DNA of 64,000 bases, taken from Rachicladosporium sp. CCFEE 5018 (Eukaryota > Ascomycota > Dothideomycetes > Cladosporiales > Cladosporiaceae). The stretch covers positions 171,171 through 235,170 of the forward strand of contig KZ111143.1 of NCBI GenBank assembly GCA_002077045.2, in the 5' to 3' direction. Positions 1 to 10,175 of this stretch are shown here, one piece after another. Within the stretch, counting starts at the first letter, position 1. Each line of letters opens with the position of its first letter. Under the pieces are notes generated by a model that was not told the origin of the DNA, did not search any database, and saw only the letters and a program-made list of their open reading frames with translations. The position numbers were made by a program, and so were the translations under genes.

Positions 1-595
1 CGTTCTTCTCTAGCTCGTCGTAGTCAATGATTCCGGTGTCGAGGTTCACGCGGTAGGGGAACGTCTCGAAGTAAGTCGACACGGCGCTGATCTTCTTCGT
101 CGGCGTCTGGTAGCCGTGGCTCAGATGTCCGCCGTGTGGCAGGTCAAGCCCCATCAACCGCTCATGAGGTCGCATGATAGCTTGGTAGACTTGCAAATTC
201 GCCGGCGAGCCTGACAAGCACTGCACATTGACTCCCCACTTCTCAGGCTCCAAGCCAAAGGTCTCAAGTGCTCGCTTCTGGCACGTAAGCTCGATTGCAT
301 CGATATGCTCGTTTCCGCCGTAGTATCGTGCACCGGGGTATCCCTCGCTGTACTTGTTGCTCATTGGGCTGCCGAGTGCATCGAAGACAGCGCGGGAAGT
401 GACGTTCTCGGAGGCAATAAGGAGAATACTCTCGCGCTGACGCTTGATCTCTTTCTCCATGATCTCGGCAATTTCTGGATCAGTGTCGACGAGGGATCTC
501 TCCATGAGGTCTTGGTGGGATTTGGGAAGGGCGTAGGTGGCGGTGGCGTGGTCGCCATTGGTGCCGTTGACGCCGTTGGTCTTGGTGCCGTTCAT
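1..595 (-). CDS. SHM2: Serine hydroxymethyltransferase, cytosolic type (5' part only)
   Basis: Interconverts serine and glycine with tetrahydrofolate, supplying one-carbon units; PLP-dependent. The reading frame is open on the minus strand from an ATG at 595 to the window edge, giving 198 residues without an intron. Family-typical segments in order are an ESILLIASENVTS stretch, the SNKYSEGYPGARYYGGNE block that contacts the PLP and folate site, NVQCLSGSPANLQVY, and GLDLPHGGHLSHGYQTP. The first 20 residues are a low-complexity Asn/Gly/Thr leader with no arginine-rich presequence, so I infer the cytosolic rather than mitochondrial isoform. The catalytic lysine and the C-terminal half lie beyond base 1. 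Identification is very secure; the isoform is inferred. Confidence 0.95.
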   Translation of the reverse strand, partial: MNGTKTNGVNGTNGDHATATYALPKSHQDLMERSLVDTDPEIAEIMEKEIKRQRESILLIASENVTSRAVFDALGSPMSNKYSEGYPGARYYGGNEHIDAIELTCQKRALETFGLEPEKWGVNVQCLSGSPANLQVYQAIMRPHERLMGLDLPHGGHLSHGYQTPTKKISAVSTYFETFPYRVNLDTGIIDYDELEKN

Positions 596-1364
596 GATTG
601 CGGTGTTGAGTTATGTGAAAGGGATCTCTGGGTCCAGAAGTGTAAGTCAGGTAGATTCAATGTTAGATGTCTCGAGCATGCCAGTCATGAAAAGTCACAG
701 GTCTCGGCCTTTTGGAAAAACATCGCCCCACATCGCCGAAGATCGGCAGCCACATAGACTAGCGCGGGGCACGGCGAAACCACCTCGATTGGGGTCCTTT
801 GTTCCTGTGTCGACTGATCAACACCGCATACCAATCAAGATGGCATCGAGACGTTCAAGCGAATAATGTGAGCTGTCGTAGCATCATGACCTGCTGCCGC
901 TTGCTAGGCTGGGCCAAGCCACCGCAGTGAGAGCGAGTGGCGTTCAGGGCATAACTGTCCATGAAAGGACAAATCTAGATGTACCGCTTCTCAGGAGGGC
1001 AATGCGATATCTCATCGAGAGCGAAGTAAGCTGATAGCAGCTCTCAAGAACATCATGTTCAAGATGAGAGCGCACAGCGAACACTGAAACAGCAAGCCTT
1101 GTACAGTAAGGCTTGGTCGCTGACACAGATGCTTCGCCAGCTATCTAGCTGCGTTCCACTCGACTATACCTTAATGGGGAAAACTTTGCATCCAACTGGA
1201 CAAGCGCCAGGTTTCGATTGCGGGTTATGATGTAAGTGAGCCAGTTCAGCTGGCATTCAAGTCGGTCGCCGCGAGGGAGCTGGCTGCTTCTTATTTCTAC
1301 TGCTCTTCTCGAGTACATTGCACCGACCATATCTACAATCCTTGACTTGATTCCCACACACGCC
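596..1364. other. Intergenic, divergent promoter region
   Basis: About 770 bases between the divergently transcribed SHM2 and the small four-exon gene. The short open frames here show no family resemblance and I see no RNA gene or repeat. It should hold the promoters and 5' leaders of both genes. Confidence 0.5.
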
Positions 1365-1762
1365 ATGTCTGCCCCTGGTCAACCCGGTCAACCCAAGGAG
1401 GACTACCTCGACAAGGGACTTGACGCAGTGGAGAAGAAGTTTGGCGGACAGGTATCGCTTCTCTGCTTGCACCTTCATGGCAGTGATGGCCAAAACTAAA
1501 TCGACGCGCTAGGTTGGCCATGGTGTCAATGACCCGAACAAGATGAGATCGACGAACGAGAAGATCGTGAGTGATGAGCCAACAAGTACAACCCTCGTCG
1601 CATCAAACGCTGACCTGACGACAGACTGACAAGGCTCGCGGTGTCTTCGTAAGTGCAATTACTCATTGGAACGCTCCTCAACAGGACAGATACTAACAGA
1701 TCGTCTTCGCATTGCAGGAGAAGGCTACTGGTAAGCATGTGCCGGACAAGATCTCCAACTAG
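1365..1762 (+). CDS. Small conserved hydrophilic protein, 69 aa, four exons
   Basis: Predicted exons are 1365-1451, 1513-1566, 1625-1648 and 1718-1762. All three introns start GT and end AG, and joining them gives 69 residues in one frame. The product starts MSAPGQPGQPKEDYLDKGLD and continues with a segment DPNKMRSTNEKITDKA and a KATGKHVPDKISN tail. It is charged, lysine-rich, probably helical, and has no signal peptide or membrane segment. The pattern of an acidic KEDYLDKGLDAVEKKFG start and a NEKITDKAR centre looks like a small protein widespread in ascomycetes, but I do not know its function. The 24-nt third exon explains why no long open frame covers the gene. Exon structure is inferred from frame continuity only. 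Confidence 0.72.
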
Positions 1763-2761
1763 ATGGCGCAGACTCATGCGAAGAACGATGCGGCCCATCG
1801 TATCATAGGAGTAGGAGAGAGTTCCGGGAGAGCAGTGACAAACGCAACCCGCCTCTGACAAGTTGGGCTTCCGAATGTGCTTCAATCTCGCTTTCCACTC
1901 GGCTTCGAGGTGCCGACTACACGCACAGCAAGCGGTAGGTGGCATGCGCGACTTTGTCGGCTGTCGGAATGCAGAGAGACGGATGGCACGGCAGCTTCAG
2001 GCGTTTTAGTCGTTGTACGAGGCTCTGTCTCGTGCCCCGAGATTGCAAGATTGTGACGCGTCACCAGACCCATTGGCTGTACCGTGCTGTAATGCTCTGG
2101 TGGATCCATTGGTAGTGCACTCGTGATCAATCAGCCCCAATGCGAATGCTACTGCGATCTCGTACCATAGTGCAAGCCCAGCGTCGGATCAAGCATGTTA
2201 ATGCCTCAACTGCCTGTCCCTATCTGCATGCCTTGGCACCCTACATTCTCCGCCAGATCTTCACCGGTAGGGCCCGAAGCGCCGTCAAACTCCACAACGG
2301 CGGCGCTTGAGCAAAGCTTGTCTCCTGCCCCTGCATCAGCAACCCCCAAAATGACATCTAGATCGCTGCAATCATCTTCATTAGCGCTGAAGGCTGAGCA
2401 AAGTGACACACGTGGGCGGCTTGAAACAAGCAAACGCGCGAAATTTTGCACAGCCTTAAGTATGTCGTGCCTCGCTCGTGTATATCAGGCTGCCTTTTAC
2501 CGATGTGGTGGTACGAGCGACGGAATCCTTCCCTCTCAGCCTAACGATTGACGCCGCGCTGTGCTTACTTGCGTGCTGTGAATGCTTGAGTGCGGCGTGG
2601 TGAGTGCCTCAGCCCCGGCGAAAAATGGCCGCACGGCAGCGTGTGATCAGGCTTGGTTTTTGGATTCTTATAAGATGATGAGGTGAGCACGCCGTGAGTG
2701 CCTTGGACGATCACGGCATTGCTTGACTTGAAGGCGTGTGGACGAAGGAATCATTCCCAAG
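1763..2761. other. Intergenic, promoter side of the GH43-like gene
   Basis: About 1 kb without a convincing gene. The only sizeable plus frame (2195-2551) is Ser/Pro-rich and resembles nothing known to me. A TATA-like CTTATAAG lies at 2667-2674, about 90 bases before the chosen start of the next gene. Confidence 0.4.
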
Positions 2762-4501
2762 ATGTTTGGTCTCACATTAGCCCGTAGCCCGGTCGAACGA
2801 CGACAGAGTCGAGGCCGACCAACAACAGGTACAGCCGAAGGGAAAGGCGCGATGGGCGCACGTAAAGGAATGCGGCAAGAACCTCCTCTTAGCCTCGCCG
2901 CGCAATATCAACACCACGACGTAGCGCCGCAAACTCAGTATACGCCAATATCACCTATATCACCAGCATTGCCACCTCAGCAAACACCGCGGTTATCAAC
3001 AGTGTTTCCATGGCGGCGTTCACCAGAGCCACCAAGCCCGGAACTCCAGCACGAGCAAGCCATGGAGGACACTAGCCGGCTTACCTTCTTCCAGAAACAC
3101 TTTACCAAGCCCACTGCAAGTGATCCGGAGAAACGATACGATCCGCAAGGGAGGAAGCTTTCGATCATCTCCCACGGTGTGTTGATAGCCATCACCGCCA
3201 TGCTGCTCTTCCTGCTCGCCATCGCTGGCGCGGCTGTTGGTGCCACACGTCGACACGGGCACTCCAATGATGGTCCTAAGGGTACGCCTTTCGGTCCGCA
3301 AGACCCAAACGACACAGATTCACCAGATGGAGCGCATCATGCGCCAGTGCGAGTCGCTCTCATAGACAACTTTCCGGATCCCACAATATTACATATCAAC
3401 GATACATGGTACGCCTATGCTACCACAAGCTCGGCTGGGATACTCAATCGTAACGACAGCTACCCACGAACAGACTTCGGCGCTTCAAATGTACAGATCG
3501 CTACTTCAACCAACTTCATCAAATGGACTCTGCTAGATGTCGCTCATGACCCGCTGCCGAAGGTAGGCATGTGGGCATTACAAGGCAACGCTGCGCCACC
3601 TGGCCAGACTTTCACGCCGCCAAAATCAGCAATTGAAGAGGCTGCCTCTCTGGAACCCCCGAAACCACGTGCGTACACATGGGCACCCAGTGTCATCCAA
3701 CGCCCCTCAGACGGCAAATACATCCTCTACTACAGCTCCGTGCGCAATCGCCTCGAAGCCTCCAACCTCGAATATGCCTTTCCCCTCCCTCTAGAAGTAT
3801 ACAATGCGACTTCTGTGCCGGGCCACCACCCAGCACCCCATTGTATCGGCGCCGCCGTCTCCTCATCCCCTCTCGGACCGTTCCAGCCCCAGAGCGCCAC
3901 TCTAGCCTGCCCTCTGGACAAGGGTGGCGCCATAGATCCTGCTGCCTACTTCGAAGAGGCAACACAAGAGCACTACCTCCTTTACAAAGTCGACGGCAAC
4001 AATATGGGCCATGGCGGCTCTTGCGGAAACACGAACGCTCCCATCATCTCCACGCCCATACTACTACAACGTCTCGGTCCAGAAGGCTTGAAAGCTACTT
4101 CGGACCCACCCGTCGAGCTCCTCACGAACGATGCCTCCGATGGTCCGCTGGTCGAAGCTCCTCTCCTTATCCGGTCAGACGAAGGCATCTACTTCCTCTT
4201 CTTCTCCTCCGGTTGCACGCGAGCAAAGACATATGACTTGAAGTACGCGACCGCTACCAACATCACCGGACCCTATGAGAGGGCTGACAGGGCGCTGCTC
4301 AAGACCGGAGACTATGGACTTGAAGCTCCTGGGAGCGTGGGGATTACGAAGGCCGGAGCTGGGAGTGATGGCAAAGGAGGCGAGTGGCGAATGGCTTTTC
4401 AGGCAAGGGTGTGGATGGAGGAAGGTGGGGTTAGGGGGATGTTCTCGGGTGGGCTGGAGTTGCAGGGACGGGAGGCAGTATTGGTGAGGGTCAAGGATTG
4501 A
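2762..4501 (+). CDS. Membrane-anchored GH43-like glycosyl hydrolase
   Basis: Single exon, 579 residues from the first ATG at 2762; the frame is open a little further upstream but without an ATG. Residues 1 to about 130 are proline/glutamine-rich and cytosolic in character. One strong membrane segment follows (about 138-161), then a short linker and a five-blade beta-propeller-type domain from about residue 195. GH43 signatures are visible: NFPDPTILHINDTWYAYATT with the general-base Asp at about 206, YTWAPSVIQ, GGAIDPAAYFEE carrying the second Asp, and VEAPLLIRSDEGIYFLFFSSG carrying the candidate general-acid Glu. GH43 enzymes act on arabinans and xylans. A type II anchor instead of a signal peptide suggests a wall- or Golgi-facing enzyme. 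Substrate is unknown. An alternative start is the Met near residue 31. Confidence 0.85.
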   Translation: MFGLTLARSPVERRQSRGRPTTGTAEGKGAMGARKGMRQEPPLSLAAQYQHHDVAPQTQYTPISPISPALPPQQTPRLSTVFPWRRSPEPPSPELQHEQAMEDTSRLTFFQKHFTKPTASDPEKRYDPQGRKLSIISHGVLIAITAMLLFLLAIAGAAVGATRRHGHSNDGPKGTPFGPQDPNDTDSPDGAHHAPVRVALIDNFPDPTILHINDTWYAYATTSSAGILNRNDSYPRTDFGASNVQIATSTNFIKWTLLDVAHDPLPKVGMWALQGNAAPPGQTFTPPKSAIEEAASLEPPKPRAYTWAPSVIQRPSDGKYILYYSSVRNRLEASNLEYAFPLPLEVYNATSVPGHHPAPHCIGAAVSSSPLGPFQPQSATLACPLDKGGAIDPAAYFEEATQEHYLLYKVDGNNMGHGGSCGNTNAPIISTPILLQRLGPEGLKATSDPPVELLTNDASDGPLVEAPLLIRSDEGIYFLFFSSGCTRAKTYDLKYATATNITGPYERADRALLKTGDYGLEAPGSVGITKAGAGSDGKGGEWRMAFQARVWMEEGGVRGMFSGGLELQGREAVLVRVKD

Positions 4502-4824
4502 GTCAAAGACTCGGGGCTCGGGGCTTGATTGTTCATGTGTTCACTAGCGAGGCGTTGGGGTGGATTGGTCAGGCATCACGGGATATACCTGGGACGATTG
4601 AGGACATAGATCTTATCATTTGTGCTGCAGCAGCAAGACGGTCATTGTCTGCGCGTCCGAGAGAGAACTAAAGAAGCATTCGCTGCAGAGTAATGCCAGC
4701 CTTTCATACACTCAAGCACTGAATCTTGGACCTTCGCGAAGTGACGACTGCTTCACCTTGGGCTATTACCGCGGGAGAGCACGAGCGGTTCATTCGTTGA
4801 AGGTAGGCTGTAAACTATGCATGT
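4502..4824. other. Intergenic between convergent genes
   Basis: About 320 bases between the stop codons of the GH43-like gene and GAA1. It should contain both 3' ends. Nothing else is recognisable. Confidence 0.5.
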
Positions 4825-6810
4825 CTATCGTGGCTCTGAAGATGCTGACATGACACCACTACCCACCACCACCCCTCCAACGATCCAAGCCGGCCACCAC
4901 ACTCCCCACACAACCCAAAGCAACCACACGCCCTGCGCGCTCCACCCCTTCGCCAGCTCCAGTAACAGCTTCTCCAACCCAGCTGCAGGGTAAAACATCC
5001 GCTGAAGCGCATACACAGCTACGGGCGGCGATGTGACCGCCAACAGTATGCCTTGCGCCGCTGCGACCAGAGCCGAGCTTGATCTTCGCACGAACGCAAG
5101 CGGTGCAGCGAGAAGTCCAAGTACTAGCGCTAGACTGAAGTTGAGTGTCGCGAGGGTTGCTAGAAGCGCGCCGAGGAGGATGAGGGAGAGAGATTGTAAC
5201 ATTTGGGCTTGGGAGCGGGTTAGGCGGATTGTGGCAGCGAGAGCGAGAGGCAGGAGAAGCGTGACTGCTGTTGTAGTATGGAGGCCGAGTGAGAGATTCT
5301 GTCGAGAAGCAGTCAGTATGGCTATTGCTAGATCTGGTGTTGCTGGTGGGAGGCCTACCTCGCGGCTTAGGCTCGTCATCAGCCATAGTGGAATGTAGCC
5401 CAGGATGTGCACGCCTAGCAAGGATAGCGCCGGCACGAATAGCTCTCGCTGAATCGTCCGCGTACTCTGCCTTGGTACGAGCGCCACGTCACTGCCTAGC
5501 TTTACGGTCTCCATCTCGACCTTCTCCTTTGCCATTCCACCCGCAAGCGGAGCCACTAGGACATCGTCACGTCCACTCAACACCCATAGCCCCAACGCCG
5601 AGATCGTAAAACTACCTGCCAACACCATAGCAGCCGGCAAATAATTGCCGACACTTACAAACCTGTTAGCATTCAACAAAATGTAGAAAAAGAAGCTCTG
5701 ATGCAGATGCTCGAGCAAATTGTTGATGCTCCTGAAAACGCTTTCAGTAACTCTTCCAAGACTCATTTCATCGTGCCAGCCATCGCCGACGGTCTTCAGC
5801 GTGATGGCGTCGACGTGGTAGGGGATGAAGGCACTGTGCGGACCCGTGGCGTGGCCGAGTGACTGCGTTGCAAGACCCGAGCCAAGGACGGAAAGGCGGT
5901 CGCGGTAGCTGTCGGAGTGTGTGCCGTGATTTTGGAGGGTGCAGGCTATACCCATCTGGCCTGATGCTATAGAGACGGCGGTATTGAGGAGGTCTAAGTT
6001 CGGCAAAGCGCCGTTCAGTCCATCATAAAGGATATCCAGACTGCTGAAGCGTTGGCCCCAAGGTCCAGCTGGGTAGTCTAGTGCCACAGCAGCTTGCAAA
6101 GCACCAGCTTTGAGCGGCACAGCGGAAATATTGCGGCTTGCAGTGGGCGGGATGCAGATGCTGTGGTAGGCATCTACCCACGCCAAGGGGCCGTAGGTGC
6201 TTTCTGAAGGGATCAAGAGGATGATGTCCTTACTCCAGATACTCCAGCGACTGAAGTAGCGTGCCAAAGTCAGTGCGAGCGCGACGCCAGAGTAATTGAT
6301 CTGGTCGTCAAAGTTCCGCCACGCCGCGAGCAGGACCATGGCTTCTGTGGCATCGGCGCGAGGGCCTCGTAGGATGCCGTAGACATTCGTGCCGTTGATG
6401 CTCTCGCCGGCGACTTGGTACGCGTAGGGCTGCGAAGCGGTCTTGAGCCCGCTGTCAGCGAGGATCTTGAGTACGCCCGCTTGTCGTGCATGCTCAGATT
6501 GCTGGGAGAGGGCATAGACTTCTTGGCGAAAGGCACGGAAGATGTTGTGCTCACTACCGCCGAAGTAGGTGTGCACTTGGCCAGGCAGAATGGCATTCTC
6601 GGAGACGTAGGTCTGGCGTGAGTACTCGTTCAGTGGGAGCAGGAGGATCCATCCTATTCCTACTAGCACGCATAATGCTGAGAGATACGGGGGAAGTTTA
6701 TACAGGAATGGCGAGCCGCGGAGGGCGAGAAGTCGCGCTGCTACATGCTGGGTCGTCAGTCAGCGGCCGGATGAGTCATTACAATTGGAGCATGACTTAC
6801 ACAGCGCCAT
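4825..6810 (-). CDS. GAA1: GPI transamidase component Gaa1 (copy 1, complete)
   Basis: Subunit of the ER GPI-anchor transamidase, with a role in presenting the protein and GPI substrates. Exon 1 is only 10 nt (6801-6810, ATGGCGCTGT); intron 6741-6800 has a CTGACTGAC branch site, and the main exon runs 6740 to 4825. The first hydrophobic segment is followed by the family block SENAILPGQVHTYFGG and by a metallopeptidase-like lumenal domain (VVLLAAWRNFDDQ-type core, YPAGPWGQRFSSLDILYDG). Several membrane helices fill the C-terminal third. Bases 5299-5358 look like a 60-nt intron without stop codons (GTAGGC donor, TACTGAC branch, CGACAG acceptor). The product is therefore 641 residues if retained or 621 if spliced. 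It is divergent from RBD2. Only the part upstream of 5596 is repeated in copy 2. Confidence 0.93.
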
Positions 6811-7249
6811 CCCTACCCTTTTCCACGTTCTTCTTGATGCTCCGGGTGACGTTCAGGCAGTTGTGCAAGACGGAAGTGTCTTTTATGCACCCCAGATTTC
6901 ACCACGCGATGACAGGGGACGGAGTCGCGCGGACGTCGGCTCATGCAGATGAGCATGCGACACAGCCTGTTGTCTCTGTTAAGCAACAAAGTTGATCATT
7001 GGCAAGTTGTCTGTCTGGGTATCAAGTCACCGTCGAGCACCTTCCTCGCAATCTTCCGTCAGCCGCGAAAGACAGGTCCGCACTTGCTCGAGCTGGAATC
7101 CATAGTGCAAGACCAGGACAATTCCTCATCCTGAGCGTCCAGCGTCGCCTTGACTACACGAGGAGTCTTCCAATCGGGCGCAGTACTTGACGGAAGATTT
7201 GGGCCAGGGCGATCATTGGCGCAGGGGGAGGGGAACAGAGGCAGATCGA
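6811..7249. promoter_or_regulatory. Bidirectional promoter GAA1/RBD2 (copy 1)
   Basis: About 440 bases separate the divergent start codons of GAA1 and RBD2. This spacer differs clearly from its copy-2 counterpart (16703-17144), with several small indels, while blocks such as TTTTATGCACCCCAGATT are kept. No defined factor site is claimed. Confidence 0.5.
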
Positions 7250-8134
7250 ATGGCGTTGGGCATTCAGCTACCAGATGCGCGGCGCATACGAAGTTTCTTC
7301 ATACGATTACCCCTTGCAACGAGATTACTGCTGCTAGTACTCACGGCAGTATGGATAGCGACCTTGTTCACGCCAAAGCTGGAGCCATGGGGAGCACTCA
7401 TACCGCAGGAAATTGGTCTTGCGACACGTGCGTTTTGCCCGTCCACACTTTTTCAGACAGTGTACTGACATGATTCAGTCTACCGCCTCAATACATTCCC
7501 CCTGCTTCATAAGAACTTTCTCCACTTCCTCCTCAACACGATCGCCCTCATTCCGCTTCTCGAACGCTTCGAGTCTGAGCACGGCACAATAGTCACGACA
7601 CTGCTGTTCACTGGCGCATTTGGGTACCTCCCAGGCGGCCTCTACACGCTACTCGAAGTCTTTATCTTCAGGAGCAACTCCGCTGCAGTGGGAGCCAGTG
7701 TTTGGGTCTTCCTGTTGCTCTCGGCAGAAGCGATCAAAACGTACAGGCAGAATCCAAACTTCACAATTGCCGGCTACTCGATACCCACGTGGACTACGCC
7801 ACTGTTCATCATGTTTGTAATACACTTTCTCGTACCGCAGACGAGCTTGCTGGGTCATCTGTGTGGTGCTGGGGTAGGATATCTGTGGGGACTGGGGTAC
7901 ATCAGGTTTCTGGCGCCGAGCGAGAAGATACTGAGATGGATTGAAGGCAAGCTGAACTTGCTTGGGAGGATACCACACTATGTGAGTGTGGATCAGAAGA
8001 CATACGGGAGATACGGTGTATTACCAAGTACGAGCACGGGCGGGCCAAGAGTCGGACCTGGGAGAGGTGCCATGGGCGCAGTGGACGGGACACCGATAGG
8101 GCCAGTGGGAAGCACACAACGGCTAGGACCATAG
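7250..8134 (+). CDS. RBD2: Rhomboid-type serine protease Rbd2 (copy 1)
   Basis: Intramembrane serine protease of the Golgi/endosome rhomboid group. Exons are 7250-7427 and 7479-8134; intron 7428-7478 has a GTGCGT donor and a TACTGACATG branch site, giving 277 residues. The fold shows about six membrane segments. The catalytic serine sits in GASVWVFLL and the catalytic histidine in LLGHLCGAGVGYLWG, the order expected for a Ser-His dyad. LLHKNFLHFLLNT precedes the active-site helix. The last 60 residues are a Gly/Pro-rich cytosolic tail. It is divergent from GAA1 and followed by HOP2 in the same direction. In Aspergillus and fission yeast this family takes part in SREBP processing; that role here is inference. 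Confidence 0.92.
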
Positions 8135-8366
8135 CAAGAGGCATTGTACAAACATCGATCAAGCATGAGGTCAGATTAGAGTCTTGCGGAATAGACAGGC
8201 AAGCACGACCAGACGCGCTCCTTCCACGCCATCGACGCGCTGGAGACTCCACCTCACGCCACGCCTATACCTCTCTTGTCTTTGGCTCTCACAATAATTT
8301 GTATGCTCCATCATCACCCGTACCACTCATATCGCCTCAGCACGCTTTCTCAACAACGACCTCACG

Positions 8367-9080
8367 ATGGCTCCCACCAAGAAAGAAGCCGCAGCGGACA
8401 AGGAGACGAAGCTCACCCTCGAGCAGTCCTCAGCGCTGATACTGGACTACCTCCGCAAAACCAATCGCCCCTACAGTGCCACAGACATTAGCACGAATCT
8501 GAAGAATCGCGTCACCAAGACTGCCGCCGCGAAGCTACTGAAGGATATGCATGAGAGGAGTAAGATTGAGGGGCGTGCTGCAGGAAAGCAGATTGTGTAC
8601 CATGTCATCCAGGTATGCATCTCGCTGTTCATTGAGGGCATCTTCACACTAATTGCCCTTTAGCAACCTCCTGAAGAGGGTGCCGTTGAGGCACTGAATG
8701 TCACGGAGGAGGAGACAGTTAAGTTGAAAGACGACACTGCCAATCTAAAGCTGCAGGAGAAGGCGCTTCGCAACGCACTTCGCGAAGGAGCGACTGTGGT
8801 GCCTTTGGCAGAGCTGAAGGGCGACATCTCCGTGCTCGGAACCGAGACAGCCGAGATTGAGGCTCGTCTAGAGAAGCTCAAAGGTGGCAACGTCAAGCCC
8901 GTCAGTCCCGTCAGTCCCGAGGAGCGAGAGGAGATTGCTAAGCAGCACAAGCTATTCAGCAAGACAGCCACAGCGAGGAGGAGGATATGTGTGGAGCTGT
9001 GGAAGGACATTACCGGGCTGGAGTGTGTCTCAGAAGAGGAGGCTGAGAACCTGAGGGAGAGGTTTGATTTGCCTTTCTGA
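8367..9080 (+). CDS. HOP2: Meiotic homologous-pairing protein Hop2/TBPIP family (copy 1)
   Basis: Partner of Mnd1 that stimulates Dmc1/Rad51 strand exchange in meiosis. Exons are 8367-8612 and 8664-9080, giving 220 residues. The N-terminal winged helix covers about residues 20-82 (ALILDYLRKTNRPYSATDIS followed by RVTKTAAAKLLKDMHER). A heptad-rich coiled coil follows (about 90-160), then a C-terminal helical cap with an ICVELWKDITGL stretch. The intron is 51 nt and in frame; its last codon before exon 2 is a TAG stop, so retention would truncate the protein right after the DNA-binding domain. Copy 1 has a repeated PVSPVSP segment that is 9 nt shorter in copy 2. Identification rests on domain order and the winged-helix pattern. 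Confidence 0.87.
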
Positions 9081-9401
9081 TGCAAGGCGAGCATCATGAA
9101 GGGCCGTGCTGTGATGTGGACTACACTGACTCCGGTGCATGTCGATTGCGAGCTGGTGGTGAATGAGTTTGCTAAAGTGGAGAGAGGCCCGGGGACGCCT
9201 ATCACTCTTCGCTGATGTGTACAGAGTTGACTGCGATCTAGCAGCAGCAACAGCATATAGCTTCTCCAAATCTTCAATCTACAACAGACACCCGATGTCA
9301 CTCACGACTACTCACCCACAACTCACACAGTTTTTCAGTCGATGCCCTTAGCAACCCCCAAGCAGCCAGCCTCAAGCTAGAATCAATACAATACGGCAGT
9401 C
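9081..9401. other. Intergenic, HOP2 to gene A (copy 1)
   Basis: About 320 bases, clearly more diverged from copy 2 than the flanking cysteine-motif region. No gene or structured element is recognised. Confidence 0.45.
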
Positions 9402-9704
9402 ATGTGCATCACCCACTCCCCTCACTACACGACCTGCTCGCATTCATCAAACAGCACGCACGATCGACCTATCAGCTTCACCCATCTTTGCGAGAAGCAT
9501 TACATCAACCCTTCGGTTCCTTGCCCAGACCGCAAGGCCTCCAAGACTTACATGCAGGGCAGCTGTCCCACTTGTCTGACAATAGCCGAAGAGTTCAGGA
9601 CGCCGGAGATGGTGGCGCACCTTTCACGAGCACAACCGTGTAGGGTAGCGATGGACAGAGCGACAGTAGGGGAGCGATGGACTGTGATCGGGCCAAAGGG
9701 TTGA
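9402..9704 (+). CDS. Gene A: small cysteine-motif protein, 100 aa (copy 1, intact)
   Basis: Single-exon frame from ATG at 9402. The product starts MCITHSPHYTTCSH and carries further cysteines at HLCEKHY, SVPCPDRK and a CPTC pair, spaced like a small zinc-binding fold. It ends in a basic stretch and GERWTVIGPKG. It resembles genes B and C downstream, which share the MCI start, an early Cys, a middle Cys and a final Cys-x2-Cys. I do not know the function. Such MC-start Cys/His proteins are common as unnamed genes in filamentous fungi. The same gene in copy 2 is broken at codon 6. Coding status is supported by the shared motif, not by any homolog search. Confidence 0.6.
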   Translation: MCITHSPHYTTCSHSSNSTHDRPISFTHLCEKHYINPSVPCPDRKASKTYMQGSCPTCLTIAEEFRTPEMVAHLSRAQPCRVAMDRATVGERWTVIGPKG

Positions 9705-10175
9705 GAACGAAATCGCGAGAGGTTCTAACAGTCGAAAAGGTTCGATCTGGTGAAGATCCGAAGGGAATACATAGGAGTCGGACGCGGCCCTATATGTAGT
9801 GCGATATCATATCGTAGGAGTGCGAGTGCCTAGATCGCAATGGTCTCGTCCAGCTCTTGCAATCGTGAACTTACTCCCGACGAGCTAGCTTGCTCCGTGA
9901 AGACGATCGGCTGATACTCATAACATGACTGTACTTCTTCCAGTATGATCTCCCAAGAGCAAAGTGAATGTTGTAGCTCGTTCAACTTACCTACCGACTA
10001 AGTCTCAAGATTCCACGAGCTGCTTGTGCATTCATTCACTGTTGTGCACTAGTGAACGCAGCAATCGTGGGTTCATATCTATTGCAGCCATCGACAACAT
10101 GTATAGACCCTTACTCTCGACAACGCTCCGCTACCAACCCTCATCTTCGCATCTCCACATCGCACGCCATCGAAT
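9705..10175. other. Intergenic, gene A to gene B (copy 1)
   Basis: About 470 bases, nearly identical to 19584-20053 in copy 2. No gene is recognised. It should contain the gene B promoter. Confidence 0.45.

Noticed and set aside
2195..2551. 118-residue Ser/Pro-rich plus frame before the GH43-like gene
   Set aside because: No ortholog pattern recognised and it lies in the likely promoter. Kept as intergenic.
8660..9301. 213-residue antisense frame over HOP2, Ser/Leu-rich
   Set aside because: Mirror of the HOP2 coiled-coil codons. The corresponding antisense frame in copy 2 is shorter and differs.
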